Shown: piece after piece, positions 6,608 through 13,516 of the stretch
Position numbering within the stretch: position 1 is the first letter of the stretch
How the letters are laid out: the number at the start of each line of letters is the position of its first letter
The notes under the pieces: model-generated
Told to the model about the DNA's origin: nothing
Database searches by the model: none
What the model saw: only the letters and a program-made list of their open reading frames with translations
Translations under genes and position numbers: made by a program
From: UBA2428 sp002343545
Lineage (GTDB): Bacteria; Bdellovibrionota; UBA2428
Direction: 5' to 3'
Length of the DNA: 15,674 bases
Assembly (NCBI GenBank): GCA_937952285.1
Contig: CALFZE010000023.1
Span: 1-15,674, forward strand

Positions 6608-7162
6608 CTACATTTTCGACTTCAGTTCTTGGTAGGCGATGTAACTGTATTTGAGCATGCTCGCGTAGCTCAGGAAAACGCTCGACCATAAGAAGACGAG
6701 AGCGCCTACGCTGAAGAAGGGATGCTTCCACTCGATCGCCCAGCAGAGGCCCACGAGCCCGCAGAACTGGAAGAAAGTCTTGATCTTTCCGACGCGGCCG
6801 GCGCCCATCACGACGCCGAAGCTCGCGAGCACGGCGCGCAGCCCCGAAACGAAAAACTCGCGGACCAAAATGAGGGTCGCCAAGGTCGGTGAGAGGCCGG
6901 GGTCGTTGCGCGCCACCAAGAAGATGACCGCAACGCAGAGCAAAATCTTGTCGGCCACCGGGTCCAAAAGGGCGCCCACGGGGCTTTCTTGCTTCGTGCG
7001 ACGCGCCAGCCATCCGTCCAAGATGTCGGTGAGCCCGACGACGATGAGGAAGTGGCCGGCCCAGACTCCGATGCCCTTCACGATCATGTAAGCGAGGAGC
7101 GGAAGGAGGACGACCCGCGAAAACGTGATGAGGTTCGGAGCCGTTACAAGGCGCTTTCGCAT
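6608..7162 (-). CDS. pgsA: CDP-diacylglycerol--glycerol-3-phosphate 3-phosphatidyltransferase
   Basis: This 184-aa inner-membrane enzyme makes phosphatidylglycerol phosphate from CDP-diacylglycerol. The CDP-alcohol phosphotransferase signature D-x2-D-G-x2-A-R-x8-G-x3-D-x3-D is complete (Asp46, Asp49, Gly50, Ala53, Arg54, Gly63, Asp67, Asp71). The PNLITFSRVVLLPL start and the VREFFVSGLR block are characteristic of PgsA. Several hydrophobic helices cover the remainder. The frame is open upstream to 7492, but ATG 7162 gives the standard PgsA N-terminus (about 180-190 aa is usual), so the upstream part is not coding. It is divergent from the nucleotidase-like lipoprotein with only 15 bp between start codons, so its promoter must lie inside that gene. 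Confidence 0.95.
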   Translation of the reverse strand: MRKRLVTAPNLITFSRVVLLPLLAYMIVKGIGVWAGHFLIVVGLTDILDGWLARRTKQESPVGALLDPVADKILLCVAVIFLVARNDPGLSPTLATLILVREFFVSGLRAVLASFGVVMGAGRVGKIKTFFQFCGLVGLCWAIEWKHPFFSVGALVFLWSSVFLSYASMLKYSYIAYQELKSKM

Positions 7163-7177
7163 GGTATGGTGTTTAGC

Positions 7178-8644
7178 ATGAACGCCACGAGTTTGGCCCG
7201 CCGGTCGGGTTGGGGACTTTACCTTTTTTCCGCATTCCTGGGTGCTTGTTCGAGCGTCCCGACCGGAGGCACGGATCAGCCCAAGGTCGACGCCGGCCCG
7301 AACGATCCCAAGGTCGTGGTCCTCCATTTCTCGGATCTCCACGGCCAGTTGCGCGGCGGCGCCCAAGGTGGGGGCTACGCCCGCTTGGCGGCCTACGTTC
7401 GCCAAGCCCAGCGGGAAGCCGGGCCGAAGACCGACGTGCTCGTTCTCTTCGGCGGCGATCTCGTCGGAAAAACCGCGATGCCCTGCCGGCAAACCAAGGA
7501 AAGCGCGTGCGCGCCCCTTTTAGCCCGTATCGCCGGCGATCTGCCCGTCTACGCCGTGCTCGGCAACCACGAACTTGATCGCCCGGCCGCGGAGATGGAC
7601 GCGATCCTGAACGCCTCGGGCGCGACGTGGCTGGGCGGCGCGGTCTCGGGAAGCGCTTCGCCCAAGCTCGTCGAAAGCGTCGAGTGGACGGGCGCCAAGT
7701 CCGGCGCGCGCCTGACGCTGGCCGGCTGGACGCGTGGCGAGGCGGGCAAGGGGCTCAAACTCCGCGGCACGGCCACGGCCGCGGCGCTCGAGAAGATGGC
7801 GCCCGCGGGCGCTTCGCATCCCGTCCTTTGGTTGACGCACCAGCCGTGGGAAGACGACGTCGCGTTCGCTTCGCTCGCGTGCGCCCGGACGGGCCGCGCG
7901 AATCTCGCGCTGCTCAAGGGCGACGACCATAAGGTCCGCCAGGAAGCGTTGGGATGTCTCAAGGTCTTCGAGCCCGGCCCCTTCGGCGAGCACGTCACGC
8001 GTCTCGAGTGGCGCATCGAAGCGAACGGCAAGTGGACCGCGCTGCGCGAGGAAGTCGTGCCCCTCGGCCCGACCGCGCCGAAGGACGAGAGCCTCGACGC
8101 GGAAATCGTCGCGCTCTACGCCAAGCACGCGCCGCAGGCGACGGAAGTCGTCGCCCAGGTCGCGGAAGCGAAGGATGCCGAAGGCGTCATGGATTGGCTC
8201 GCGGACGCTTACCGGGGCGTGACCCGGGCCGACGTCGCGATCGTGAACAGCGGCGCGGTCAAGGCCGGCTTCGCGGCCGGTCCCCTGGAGCGAGAGCGCC
8301 TTTTGCTAACGATTCCCTACAACAACGACATCCACGGCCTCGACTGGCCGATGCGCGATCTCGAGCAGGCGCTCTGCCGCGCGGCCCTTCGCCCGAAGGA
8401 CCCGATCACGGACCACGGATCGGAACTGCACCTTTCGGGCGCGCGTCTCGTGGCCGTCGGGCAGCCCGATTGCCGTCTCGAGGGTCCGCGCCGCGCTTCG
8501 CTCAAGGTCGCCGTCGACAGCTACGTGCTCGGAAAGTCCGCGGCGTGGCTCGGCAAGGACCTGCGCGGCAAGACCTTCCGCTTTCAGGTCTCCACCGAGC
8601 AGGCGATGACCCGCTACCTCAAGCTCAAAGGGGGCCGGCTCTGA
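7178..8644 (+). CDS. 5'-nucleotidase/UshA-like metallophosphoesterase lipoprotein
   Basis: The 488-aa protein has a lipoprotein signal with lipobox FLGAC (Cys24). A calcineurin-like metallophosphatase domain follows: SDLHGQ (Asp53, His55), FGGDLVG (Asp94), LGNHELD (129-135) and LTHQPW (His221). Residues 330-488 resemble the C-terminal 5'-nucleotidase substrate domain. The family hydrolyses nucleotides or related phosphoesters in the periplasm. Two features are unusual. The GH-x-H/Q metal motif reads GDDH (248-251), so Asp replaces a metal-binding His. The NGGGIR-like substrate loop reads NSGAVKAG (357-364), with Lys in place of the usual Arg. ATG 7178 gives a compact signal peptide; ATG 7166 in frame is an alternative. 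It heads the seven-gene plus-strand cluster. Confidence 0.87.
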   Translation: MNATSLARRSGWGLYLFSAFLGACSSVPTGGTDQPKVDAGPNDPKVVVLHFSDLHGQLRGGAQGGGYARLAAYVRQAQREAGPKTDVLVLFGGDLVGKTAMPCRQTKESACAPLLARIAGDLPVYAVLGNHELDRPAAEMDAILNASGATWLGGAVSGSASPKLVESVEWTGAKSGARLTLAGWTRGEAGKGLKLRGTATAAALEKMAPAGASHPVLWLTHQPWEDDVAFASLACARTGRANLALLKGDDHKVRQEALGCLKVFEPGPFGEHVTRLEWRIEANGKWTALREEVVPLGPTAPKDESLDAEIVALYAKHAPQATEVVAQVAEAKDAEGVMDWLADAYRGVTRADVAIVNSGAVKAGFAAGPLERERLLLTIPYNNDIHGLDWPMRDLEQALCRAALRPKDPITDHGSELHLSGARLVAVGQPDCRLEGPRRASLKVAVDSYVLGKSAAWLGKDLRGKTFRFQVSTEQAMTRYLKLKGGRL

Positions 8645-9108
8645 TGCTGCGTTGGATCCGCGAATGGTCGGTCGACTTCGACCGACGTCAGCTTACCCCG
8701 AGTCCCGAGACGAATTGCGAAGCCCTCGTGTTCTGCTCGACGAAGGAAGGCACGAGCCGCTTGCCGATGGCTCGCGTTCGCGCCCCGAAGTCCTCGCGCG
8801 CGAGCTTTCCCGTCCACGTGTGCCTGAGCCAGGACGGCCGCTTGCCGGCCGCTTCGCACGCTTGGTGGAAGCGTGACGACGTCATCCGCTTCGTCTTCGC
8901 GCCGGAGCGTAGCTTTGAGCGCGCCCTCCGCGCGGCGGGGGACCGCGCTTTCGTCGTGGCCGCCGGAGCTCGCAAACTCGATTGCCGTCGCGTCGGCGAG
9001 CGTCTCGCCCGCTCGGGGATCGGAAGCGTTCGCGTCTTCGACGAGAAAGCGGTCCGTCGCGTGCGAAGCGCGGGCTTCGCGCTTACGGACGAAATCACGG
9101 GAGCCTGA
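8644..9108 (+). CDS. Conserved-position hypothetical protein, 154 aa
   Basis: I do not recognise this protein. It is basic and Arg/Ala-rich, with no signal peptide or membrane segment. Its C-terminal half (about residues 95-145) could form a small alpha/beta unit (FVVAAGARKLD, then IGSVRVFDEKAVRRV). It has three Cys with no metal-binding spacing. It is likely real: its ATG overlaps the upstream TGA by one base, AAGGGGG precedes the start, codon use matches its neighbours, and the next gene starts 2 nt after its stop. Translational coupling to the nucleotidase-like lipoprotein and the thioesterase suggests a shared pathway, but no function can be assigned. Confidence 0.7.
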   Translation: MLRWIREWSVDFDRRQLTPSPETNCEALVFCSTKEGTSRLPMARVRAPKSSRASFPVHVCLSQDGRLPAASHAWWKRDDVIRFVFAPERSFERALRAAGDRAFVVAAGARKLDCRRVGERLARSGIGSVRVFDEKAVRRVRSAGFALTDEITGA

Positions 9109-9110
9109 CG

Positions 9111-9548
9111 ATGTTTCGCTGGGTTTTTCGCGTCGACTATTCCGACACCGACGCCATGGGCGTCGCGCACCACGCGAGTTATTTTCGCTGGCTGGAGCGC
9201 GCCCGCATCGAGTGGCTTCGCTCGATGGCGATGCCCTACGGCGAGCTCGAGAAAGAGGGCTACGGATTGCCCCTTCGCGCGGCGCAGATCGAGTACAAAC
9301 GTCCGCTGCGTTTCGACGACGAGGCGGAGATCTCCGTCTGGACCGAGGAGATCGGCCGCGCGGGGCTGAAGCTCGGATACCGAGTGCGTCTCGGCGAGGC
9401 CGAAGTCGCGACGGCCATCACGGATCATGTTCTTTGCAAGCGTGGCGAGAAGGACGGGCAAGTGACCTGGACCGCGACGCGCATACCCGATGAGTGGAGG
9501 AACCTATGGCTTCGGCAGAGCGCCGCGAAATCGTCGACGTCCCCCTGA
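9111..9548 (+). CDS. Acyl-CoA thioesterase, YbgC-like (4HBT hotdog fold)
   Basis: The 145-aa protein is a hotdog-fold thioesterase that hydrolyses acyl-CoA or acyl-ACP in the cytoplasm. The N-terminal active-site block (residues 8-35) matches YbgC/4-hydroxybenzoyl-CoA thioesterase: SDTDAMGVAHHASYF with the catalytic Asp14, then LERARIEWLR. The IEYKRPLRFDDEAEI stretch is the conserved middle of the family. The ATG has GGGAG 7 nt upstream and follows the previous stop by 2 nt. The last 14 codons overlap the next gene by 43 nt in another frame; this tail (ending in SAAKSSTSP) looks non-conserved. Family members with tol-pal genes act on envelope lipids, but no tol genes are seen here, so the substrate is open. 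Confidence 0.9.
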   Translation: MFRWVFRVDYSDTDAMGVAHHASYFRWLERARIEWLRSMAMPYGELEKEGYGLPLRAAQIEYKRPLRFDDEAEISVWTEEIGRAGLKLGYRVRLGEAEVATAITDHVLCKRGEKDGQVTWTATRIPDEWRNLWLRQSAAKSSTSP

Positions 9549-9952
9549 AGGCTTTCTTCGACGCGGTCAACGACTTCGAGGCTTACCCGAAGTTCGTGAC
9601 CGGAATGAAAGAGGCCAAGCTCCTGGGCGAGGAGGGCGGCGTGAAGCGCGTCCACTTCGACATGGATATGATGAAGCGCGTCCAGTATTCGGTAAAGCTC
9701 AAGTCGCGGCTCGACGAAGCGGCGGGGCACGGCGAAGTCTCCTGGACGCTCGACCAGTCGGAGTTCTTCAAGAAAAACGACGGACTTTGGCAGCTCAAGG
9801 CCGCCGGGCCGACGCGCACGGAAGTCCTTTACCGACTCGACATCGAGTTCGCTTTTTCCGTTCCGGGTTTCGTGCTCAAGGGGCTCATCGCGAAGGGTTT
9901 GCCCGCGGCGATCGCGGAATTTACAAAGCGCGCCCAGGCCGCTAGAAAATGA
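9506..9952 (+). CDS. SRPBCC/Coq10-RatA-like lipid- or ligand-binding protein
   Basis: The 148-aa protein looks like a START/SRPBCC helix-grip domain. It begins with the typical block in which a membrane-proximal helix (PLKAFFDAVNDFEAYPKFV, 13-31) is followed by beta strands, a YSVKLKSRL strand, a GEVSWTLDQSEFFKKNDG segment resembling Coq10/RatA, and a long C-terminal helix (122-146). Members bind hydrophobic ligands such as ubiquinone or lipids. The start is ATG 9506, chosen because GGAGG at 9496-9500 lies 5 nt before it; the in-frame GTG 9494 would destroy that site. It overlaps the thioesterase end by 43 nt and the next start by 4 nt (ATGA). Its role as a carrier is inferred from the fold only. 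Confidence 0.82.
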   Translation: MASAERREIVDVPLKAFFDAVNDFEAYPKFVTGMKEAKLLGEEGGVKRVHFDMDMMKRVQYSVKLKSRLDEAAGHGEVSWTLDQSEFFKKNDGLWQLKAAGPTRTEVLYRLDIEFAFSVPGFVLKGLIAKGLPAAIAEFTKRAQAARK

Positions 9953-10239
9953 GCATGTCTTCCGATGATCCCGGCTCAAAGATCGGGGATTTGCTCAAGA
10001 AGGCCGTCACGATCGGCGCCGGGGCCTACGTCTCGGCCGAGGACAAGATCAAGGGCACCTTGAACGCGGTGCAGATCCCCAAAGAGATGATCAAAGAAGC
10101 GCTCGAGAGCTTCTTCGAGTCCTACACCATTTCCATCAACGCCGAGATTCGGCTGAGCCCCAAGCGGAAGTTCGATCCGCGGGAGCCCGCGCCGACCAAA
10201 GCGTCCGAAGATCCCAAGAACAGCGGAGGAGCGATATGA
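9949..10239 (+). CDS. Small phasin-like helical protein
   Basis: The 96-aa protein has a hydrophobic/amphipathic N-terminal region (IGDLLKKAVTIGAGAYVSAE, 12-31). An amphipathic stretch follows (VQIPKEMIKEALESFFESY), then a basic, Pro-rich tail. This resembles small phasin-like proteins, often found in delta-type bacteria, that start with a Gly/Ala-rich helix followed by a K-[IL]-P-K-E-like helix. The assignment rests on a remembered pattern and is weak. The start ATG overlaps the previous stop as ATGA; ATG 9955 is an alternative. The end overlaps ridA the same way, so three genes are translationally coupled. It could coat lipid or polyhydroxyalkanoate granules, or be a membrane-associated adaptor; nothing in the sequence decides. 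Confidence 0.65.
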   Translation: MSMSSDDPGSKIGDLLKKAVTIGAGAYVSAEDKIKGTLNAVQIPKEMIKEALESFFESYTISINAEIRLSPKRKFDPREPAPTKASEDPKNSGGAI

Positions 10240-10637
10240 GCGACAAGAAAGCCGTTTCCACGGCCGAGGCCCCGAAGGCCATCGGCCCCTATTCCCAGGC
10301 CATCATCACGGGGAACTTCGTGTTCTGCTCGGGTCAGGTTCCTTTCGACCCGGCCACGATGCAACTCGAGCCTTCCGAGATCGTGCCGCAGACGCGTCGC
10401 GTGCTCGCGAACATCGCCGCCGTCCTGAAGGCGGCGGGCTCGCACCCGTCCAAGATCGTCAAGACGACGGTCTTCCTGACGAACTTCGACGATTTCGACG
10501 CCTTCAACAAAGAGTACGAAGCCTTCTTCCGTTCGGTCGCCGAAGGAGTTCCGACTCCGGCGCGCTCGACCGTTCAGGTTTCGCGTTTGCCGCGCAACTC
10601 GCTCGTCGAGATCGAAGCGATCGCTCTGCTCGGGTAG
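10236..10637 (+). CDS. ridA: RidA family enamine/imine deaminase
   Basis: The 133-aa protein matches RidA (YjgF/TdcF), which hydrolyses reactive 2-aminoacrylate-type enamines to ketoacids and ammonia. Key residues are present: Tyr19 in GPYSQA, the CSGQVPFDP strand, Arg110 in PARSTVQVSRLP and Glu125 in VEIEAIA. The Arg-to-Glu spacing of 15 equals that of E. coli RidA. Thr112 stands where E. coli has Cys107. The start ATG has a strong GGAGGAG site and overlaps the upstream stop by 4 nt. RidA usually protects PLP enzymes; no PLP enzyme lies in the cluster, so its presence here may only reflect co-expression. Confidence 0.96.
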   Translation: MSDKKAVSTAEAPKAIGPYSQAIITGNFVFCSGQVPFDPATMQLEPSEIVPQTRRVLANIAAVLKAAGSHPSKIVKTTVFLTNFDDFDAFNKEYEAFFRSVAEGVPTPARSTVQVSRLPRNSLVEIEAIALLG

Positions 10638-10641
10638 TTTC

Positions 10642-11250
10642 GTGGCGGCGCGGGGGGGCAAGCGTTTGCGCTGGGGGCTCGTGGCCCTCGCGTGCCTGGC
10701 GGCGCTCGACGTCGCCTGGTTCGCGCGTCGCTTGCTGCCGGCGCCCGTCGCGCTGCAGGGAGTTCCGAACGTCGACCTCATCGTCGTCCTGACGGGGGGG
10801 CGCGGTCGTCTCAAGGAGGCCGTCGGCTTGCTCGCGCAGGGCAAGAGCGAGCTGCTCTTCATCTCGGGCGTGGAGCCCGGCTCGGACTTGCCCGAGATCC
10901 TGGCGGCCAATCAGATCGCCGAGATCCCCGCGGAGCTCGCCGCCAAGATCCGTCTCGGCATGCGCTCTCGCAGCACTTCGCAGAACGCCGTCGAGGTGAG
11001 CGACCAGGTCACGATGTCGTCGGCGAAGTCGTTGCTGCTCGTGACGTCGACCTACCATATGCGGCGCGCCCGCGAACTGGTCGAGGGGGCCTTCGACCGA
11101 CGCGGTCTCGCGCGTCCCGCGATCCACGATTTCCCGGTCGAAAGCCCAAACTACGACCGCGTCCGCTGGTGGCAGGCGTGGGTGGGCTGGCGAGTTCTCT
11201 TTTCGGAATACTTCAAGAATTGGGCGTTACGCCTGGGCCTCACGGACTAG
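10642..11250 (+). CDS. DUF218/YdcF-SanA-like membrane protein
   Basis: The 202-aa protein has one N-terminal membrane helix (residues 10-28) after a basic start. The remainder matches the DUF218 domain: VDLIVVLTGGRGRLKEA (44-60), LLFISG (71-76), an STSQNA segment (111-116, the usual T/S-x-x-N-A/T region) and LLLVTSTYHMRRA (131-143). In E. coli, SanA and ElyC of this family affect envelope integrity and peptidoglycan or polysaccharide precursors, but the biochemical activity is unsettled. It starts with GTG 4 nt after the ridA stop and no clear Shine-Dalgarno sequence, so it may depend on reinitiation. It is the last gene of the cluster and converges on the minus-strand envelope genes. Confidence 0.88.
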   Translation: MAARGGKRLRWGLVALACLAALDVAWFARRLLPAPVALQGVPNVDLIVVLTGGRGRLKEAVGLLAQGKSELLFISGVEPGSDLPEILAANQIAEIPAELAAKIRLGMRSRSTSQNAVEVSDQVTMSSAKSLLLVTSTYHMRRARELVEGAFDRRGLARPAIHDFPVESPNYDRVRWWQAWVGWRVLFSEYFKNWALRLGLTD

Positions 11251-11275
11251 AGCGCGTGGCCGCTTGTCGGCTTAC

Positions 11276-11300
11276 GCCGGCGGGGGCCGGTCCCGGCGGC
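11276..11300. terminator. GC hairpin between convergent genes
   Basis: GCCGGCGGG (11276-11284) pairs with CCCGGCGGC (11292-11300) over 8 base pairs with one G-G mismatch and a 7-nt loop. It is 25 nt after the DUF218 stop and 14 nt beyond the end of the minus-strand gene, so it may end transcription from either side. It has no T-run. Confidence 0.4.
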
Positions 11301-11314
11301 TCCCGGACGAAGCG

Positions 11315-12022
11315 TTAGCGCGCGAGCGTCTCGCTGAGCTTTTCGGCGTCTTCTTCTTCGAGGGTCTTGGCCGCGGGATCCTGCAGGCGGCGCAGGATCG
11401 AGGCGCTGCGCTCCGCGAGAAAGCTCGAGCCCAAGCGGGCCGAGATGTTGCGCAGGCGTTGCGCGGCTTCTTCGCGGAATTCCCCCGAAGCGAAGTTCTC
11501 GAAGCCTTCCAAGGCGCGGGCGCGCACGAGCCATTCGACGGTTCCGCGCGTGTTCTCGGGGTCGCGAACTTCTTCGAAGGGGGCGGTCACGAGACGCTCG
11601 AGCGATCCCAGCACGAGACGGTCGTAGGAACGGGCGAGCAGGTCGGCCGCGAGAAAGCGATCGTCTTCGGGAAGCTCGCGGTCGAGGGCGCGGGCGCTCA
11701 GCCAAGCCATGCCTTCCGGTTCCAGCCGCGAGGCCATCTCGTCGAGGCGGCGTTCGCTTTCTTCGTTCGCTTCGTCCAGGCGGCCGATGGCGCGGGCTTC
11801 TTCCGTCACGAACTGTTGGAGCTCGATCGTCGTCACGCGCGTGAGCGGCGAGGGAAGCGGGGGCGTCGCGCAGTCGCCCGACGGGCAGTTGAGCGGCGTG
11901 ACCGCGCTCACTTCGGCGGCCTCGGGCAAGCGGTTCGCGTTCTGGACGCGGAACCACACGGCGGCCACGAGCAGGAGGACGAGCGTAAGCGCGGCGACGA
12001 CCTTCATGGGGGACTGGAACAT
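11315..12022 (-). CDS. Membrane-anchored helical envelope protein, function unknown
   Basis: The 235-aa protein has one N-terminal hydrophobic segment (residues 8-24), which is an anchor or signal. A short Pro/Cys linker (Cys46 and Cys51, a possible disulfide) and a long Glu/Arg/Leu-rich helical region follow. Residues 120-212 form helix pairs of about 30-40 residues, reminiscent of HEAT-like repeats. The protein is probably periplasmic. ATG 12022 is used because GAGAG precedes it; the Met6 codon has no site. It lies 48 nt downstream of the metalloprotease and is separated from it by two tandem hairpins. No family was recognised. It could be a partner or scaffold for the protease, judged only from adjacency. 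Confidence 0.8.
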   Translation of the reverse strand: MFQSPMKVVAALTLVLLLVAAVWFRVQNANRLPEAAEVSAVTPLNCPSGDCATPPLPSPLTRVTTIELQQFVTEEARAIGRLDEANEESERRLDEMASRLEPEGMAWLSARALDRELPEDDRFLAADLLARSYDRLVLGSLERLVTAPFEEVRDPENTRGTVEWLVRARALEGFENFASGEFREEAAQRLRNISARLGSSFLAERSASILRRLQDPAAKTLEEEDAEKLSETLAR

Positions 12023-12034
12023 TCAAGCTCTCCC

Positions 12035-12069
12035 GCGCCTTAGCGGCGCCGAAAGGGCCTTAGCGGCCC
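12035..12069 (-). repeat. Two tandem 15-nt hairpins with a compensatory base pair
   Basis: Read on the minus strand, GGGCC-GCTAA-GGCCC (12069-12055) and GCGCC-GCTAA-GGCGC (12049-12035) are two 5-bp hairpins repeated at a 20-bp period. The loops are identical. They differ only at stem positions 2 and 14, where a G-C pair becomes C-G, so pairing is kept. They fill most of the 48-bp gap between the metalloprotease stop and the next start. The first is followed by CCCTTT-like bases but no long T-run. Possible roles are partial termination, mRNA processing protection or leader control. Confidence 0.6.
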
Positions 12070-12070
12070 C

Positions 12071-13492
12071 TTAGTTTTCGACGTTGAAAGCGTCGTAGAG
12101 CGGAACCGATACGAGTTCCTCCGCCGCGACGCCGCGGAGCGCATCAAACGGCACCAAACGTCCTTGGTCAACCGCATAAATCACCCGGTTGTCTCCGAGG
12201 GCCAGGACCTTGCCTTCGAAGCGGATGAAGTCGCGCACGTTGGACGGCCACGTGACGGCGTAGGCCTCGAGACGACCCGTCTGCGGGTTCCAGCGGCGGG
12301 CTTGGCCGTTCGGCGCGACCAGGAAAAGTCCGGCCGTGCCGTTCGGGTCCGTCGTCGTGAAGCGCGCGTCGCGCAGGCCGACGTTCTCGGGCCGGCTTTC
12401 CCACTCGCCCTGGGGAAAGTCGTAGCTCATGAGCCGATTGTCCCGCGTAAGGGCCACGAGGTAGCGGCGCTCGCCCAGGTCGAACTCTTCCATGTCGACG
12501 ACCGGAATCTTCCGGGTGTCGTCGCGGAAAAGCATCTTGAAGTAGGAGTAGGCGTCCGCCAGCTCGGCCGGACCTTGCTCGCGCCCGTAAAGGTCGATCG
12601 CGAAAGCCCTGTCGCCGGCGTAGAGCGTGGCCCCGAAGGAGCTGCGCTTGAGGCGGGCGTTCGGGATGCTCGGCGCGACGCGGTCCAAGACGCGGCTGGC
12701 GTTGAGGAAACGCGCGTTCGGGCGCGAAGCTTCCGTCGAAGCGTAGAGCCCGTAGCCTCCGCGGTTGCCCGCGCGGCGGAAGGCCAGGCCTTCGCGCGCC
12801 TTGACGGCGGGATCGTTGAAGAAGGCGTTGCTGCGGCCGAGCGCCATGAGGCGCGCCATCGACTTATAAACCGGGTGGAAGTTTTCGCCCATCACGACGA
12901 CGCGCGCGTAGTATTCCATTTCCACGCCGTGCGAGCCGCCTTGCGCGAGTCCGCTGTCGCAACCCGCGACCGAGGATCCCGCGTAAGGGCCACGCACGCA
13001 GGGTATGTGCCCGTAGCCTTGCGTGTGGCGGGCTTCGTGGAGGATCGTGCCGACGCGTCCGAGCGTGGACGATTGGGCCCAGCCGTCTTGGAAGGTGAAG
13101 AAGCCGCCGCGGTTGTAGGCGCTCGCGTAGGGGATGTCGTTGCCCCGGCGCATGCCGCGCGTCTGTCGGCGGGCCCAGTCGTAGTAGCGATCGGCCGGCA
13201 CGTAGTCGCGGATGAGGTTGTTACGTTGGGCGCGGCCGAAGCGGCCGTTCTCGATGAGATAGATGTCGGCGAGCACGCGGCGCGCGTCGTGGTTGGGGCG
13301 GCACAGCTCGAGCCCGCCGAAGCTCCGGATGTCGACGCGGAAATCCTTGATGTAGCGATCGGCGTCGGTGGGGCTCAGGCAGCCGAACTGCTCGTCCAGG
13401 TGCGGAAGCGGATTCGGCGCGGTTTGCGCCGAGACCGAAGCGATGCCAAGGGTCAACGTGAGGCCGGCGGCCAAGCGAAATACGGTGATCAA
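12071..13492 (-). CDS. Secreted HExxHxxGxxH zinc metalloprotease with propeller-like C-terminus
   Basis: The 473-aa protein has a Sec signal (1-22, cleavage after SVSA). The motif HEARHTQGYGH (152-162) fits the metzincin consensus HExxHxxGxxH exactly: His152, Glu153, His156, Gly159, His162. After it come Cys165 and Cys178 (a possible disulfide) and SHGVEMEYYA (187-196), where Met192 could be a Met-turn or Glu a further ligand. Residues 285-473 are beta-rich with WNPQTGRLEAY- and GDNRVIYAVDQGRL-like repeats, suggesting a propeller. I cannot name a peptidase family; proteins with HEARH cores and paired Cys occur in bacterial secretomes. The start is TTG at 13492 with GGGAGGGA just before it; no ATG or GTG gives a signal peptide. 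It follows the LemA-like gene by 121 nt. Confidence 0.85.
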   Translation of the reverse strand: MITVFRLAAGLTLTLGIASVSAQTAPNPLPHLDEQFGCLSPTDADRYIKDFRVDIRSFGGLELCRPNHDARRVLADIYLIENGRFGRAQRNNLIRDYVPADRYYDWARRQTRGMRRGNDIPYASAYNRGGFFTFQDGWAQSSTLGRVGTILHEARHTQGYGHIPCVRGPYAGSSVAGCDSGLAQGGSHGVEMEYYARVVVMGENFHPVYKSMARLMALGRSNAFFNDPAVKAREGLAFRRAGNRGGYGLYASTEASRPNARFLNASRVLDRVAPSIPNARLKRSSFGATLYAGDRAFAIDLYGREQGPAELADAYSYFKMLFRDDTRKIPVVDMEEFDLGERRYLVALTRDNRLMSYDFPQGEWESRPENVGLRDARFTTTDPNGTAGLFLVAPNGQARRWNPQTGRLEAYAVTWPSNVRDFIRFEGKVLALGDNRVIYAVDQGRLVPFDALRGVAAEELVSVPLYDAFNVEN

Positions 13493-13502
13493 AGTCCCTC
13501 CC

Positions 13503-13516
13503 GGCTCCGAGGAGCC
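13503..13516 (-). promoter_or_regulatory. Palindromic hairpin touching the metalloprotease ribosome binding site
   Basis: GGCTCCTCGGAGCC on the minus strand is a perfect 14-bp palindrome that can form a 5-bp stem with a CTCG tetraloop. It lies directly beside the Shine-Dalgarno sequence GGGAGGGA (13502-13495) of the TTG-started gene. A hairpin here plus a rare start codon would limit translation. The remaining 121-bp gap shows only a weak TTGCGG-N17-TAGGAC promoter candidate. Confidence 0.35.

Noticed and set aside
7163..7492. N-terminal extension of pgsA by 110 residues
   Set aside because: The extension does not resemble PgsA, and the family N-terminus begins at the ATG at 7162; the region is antisense to the lipoprotein.
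9506..10239. Toxin-antitoxin pair (RatA-like protein plus small partner)
   Set aside because: The SRPBCC protein resembles RatA only by fold, the partner is phasin-like rather than an antitoxin, and both sit in a metabolic operon.
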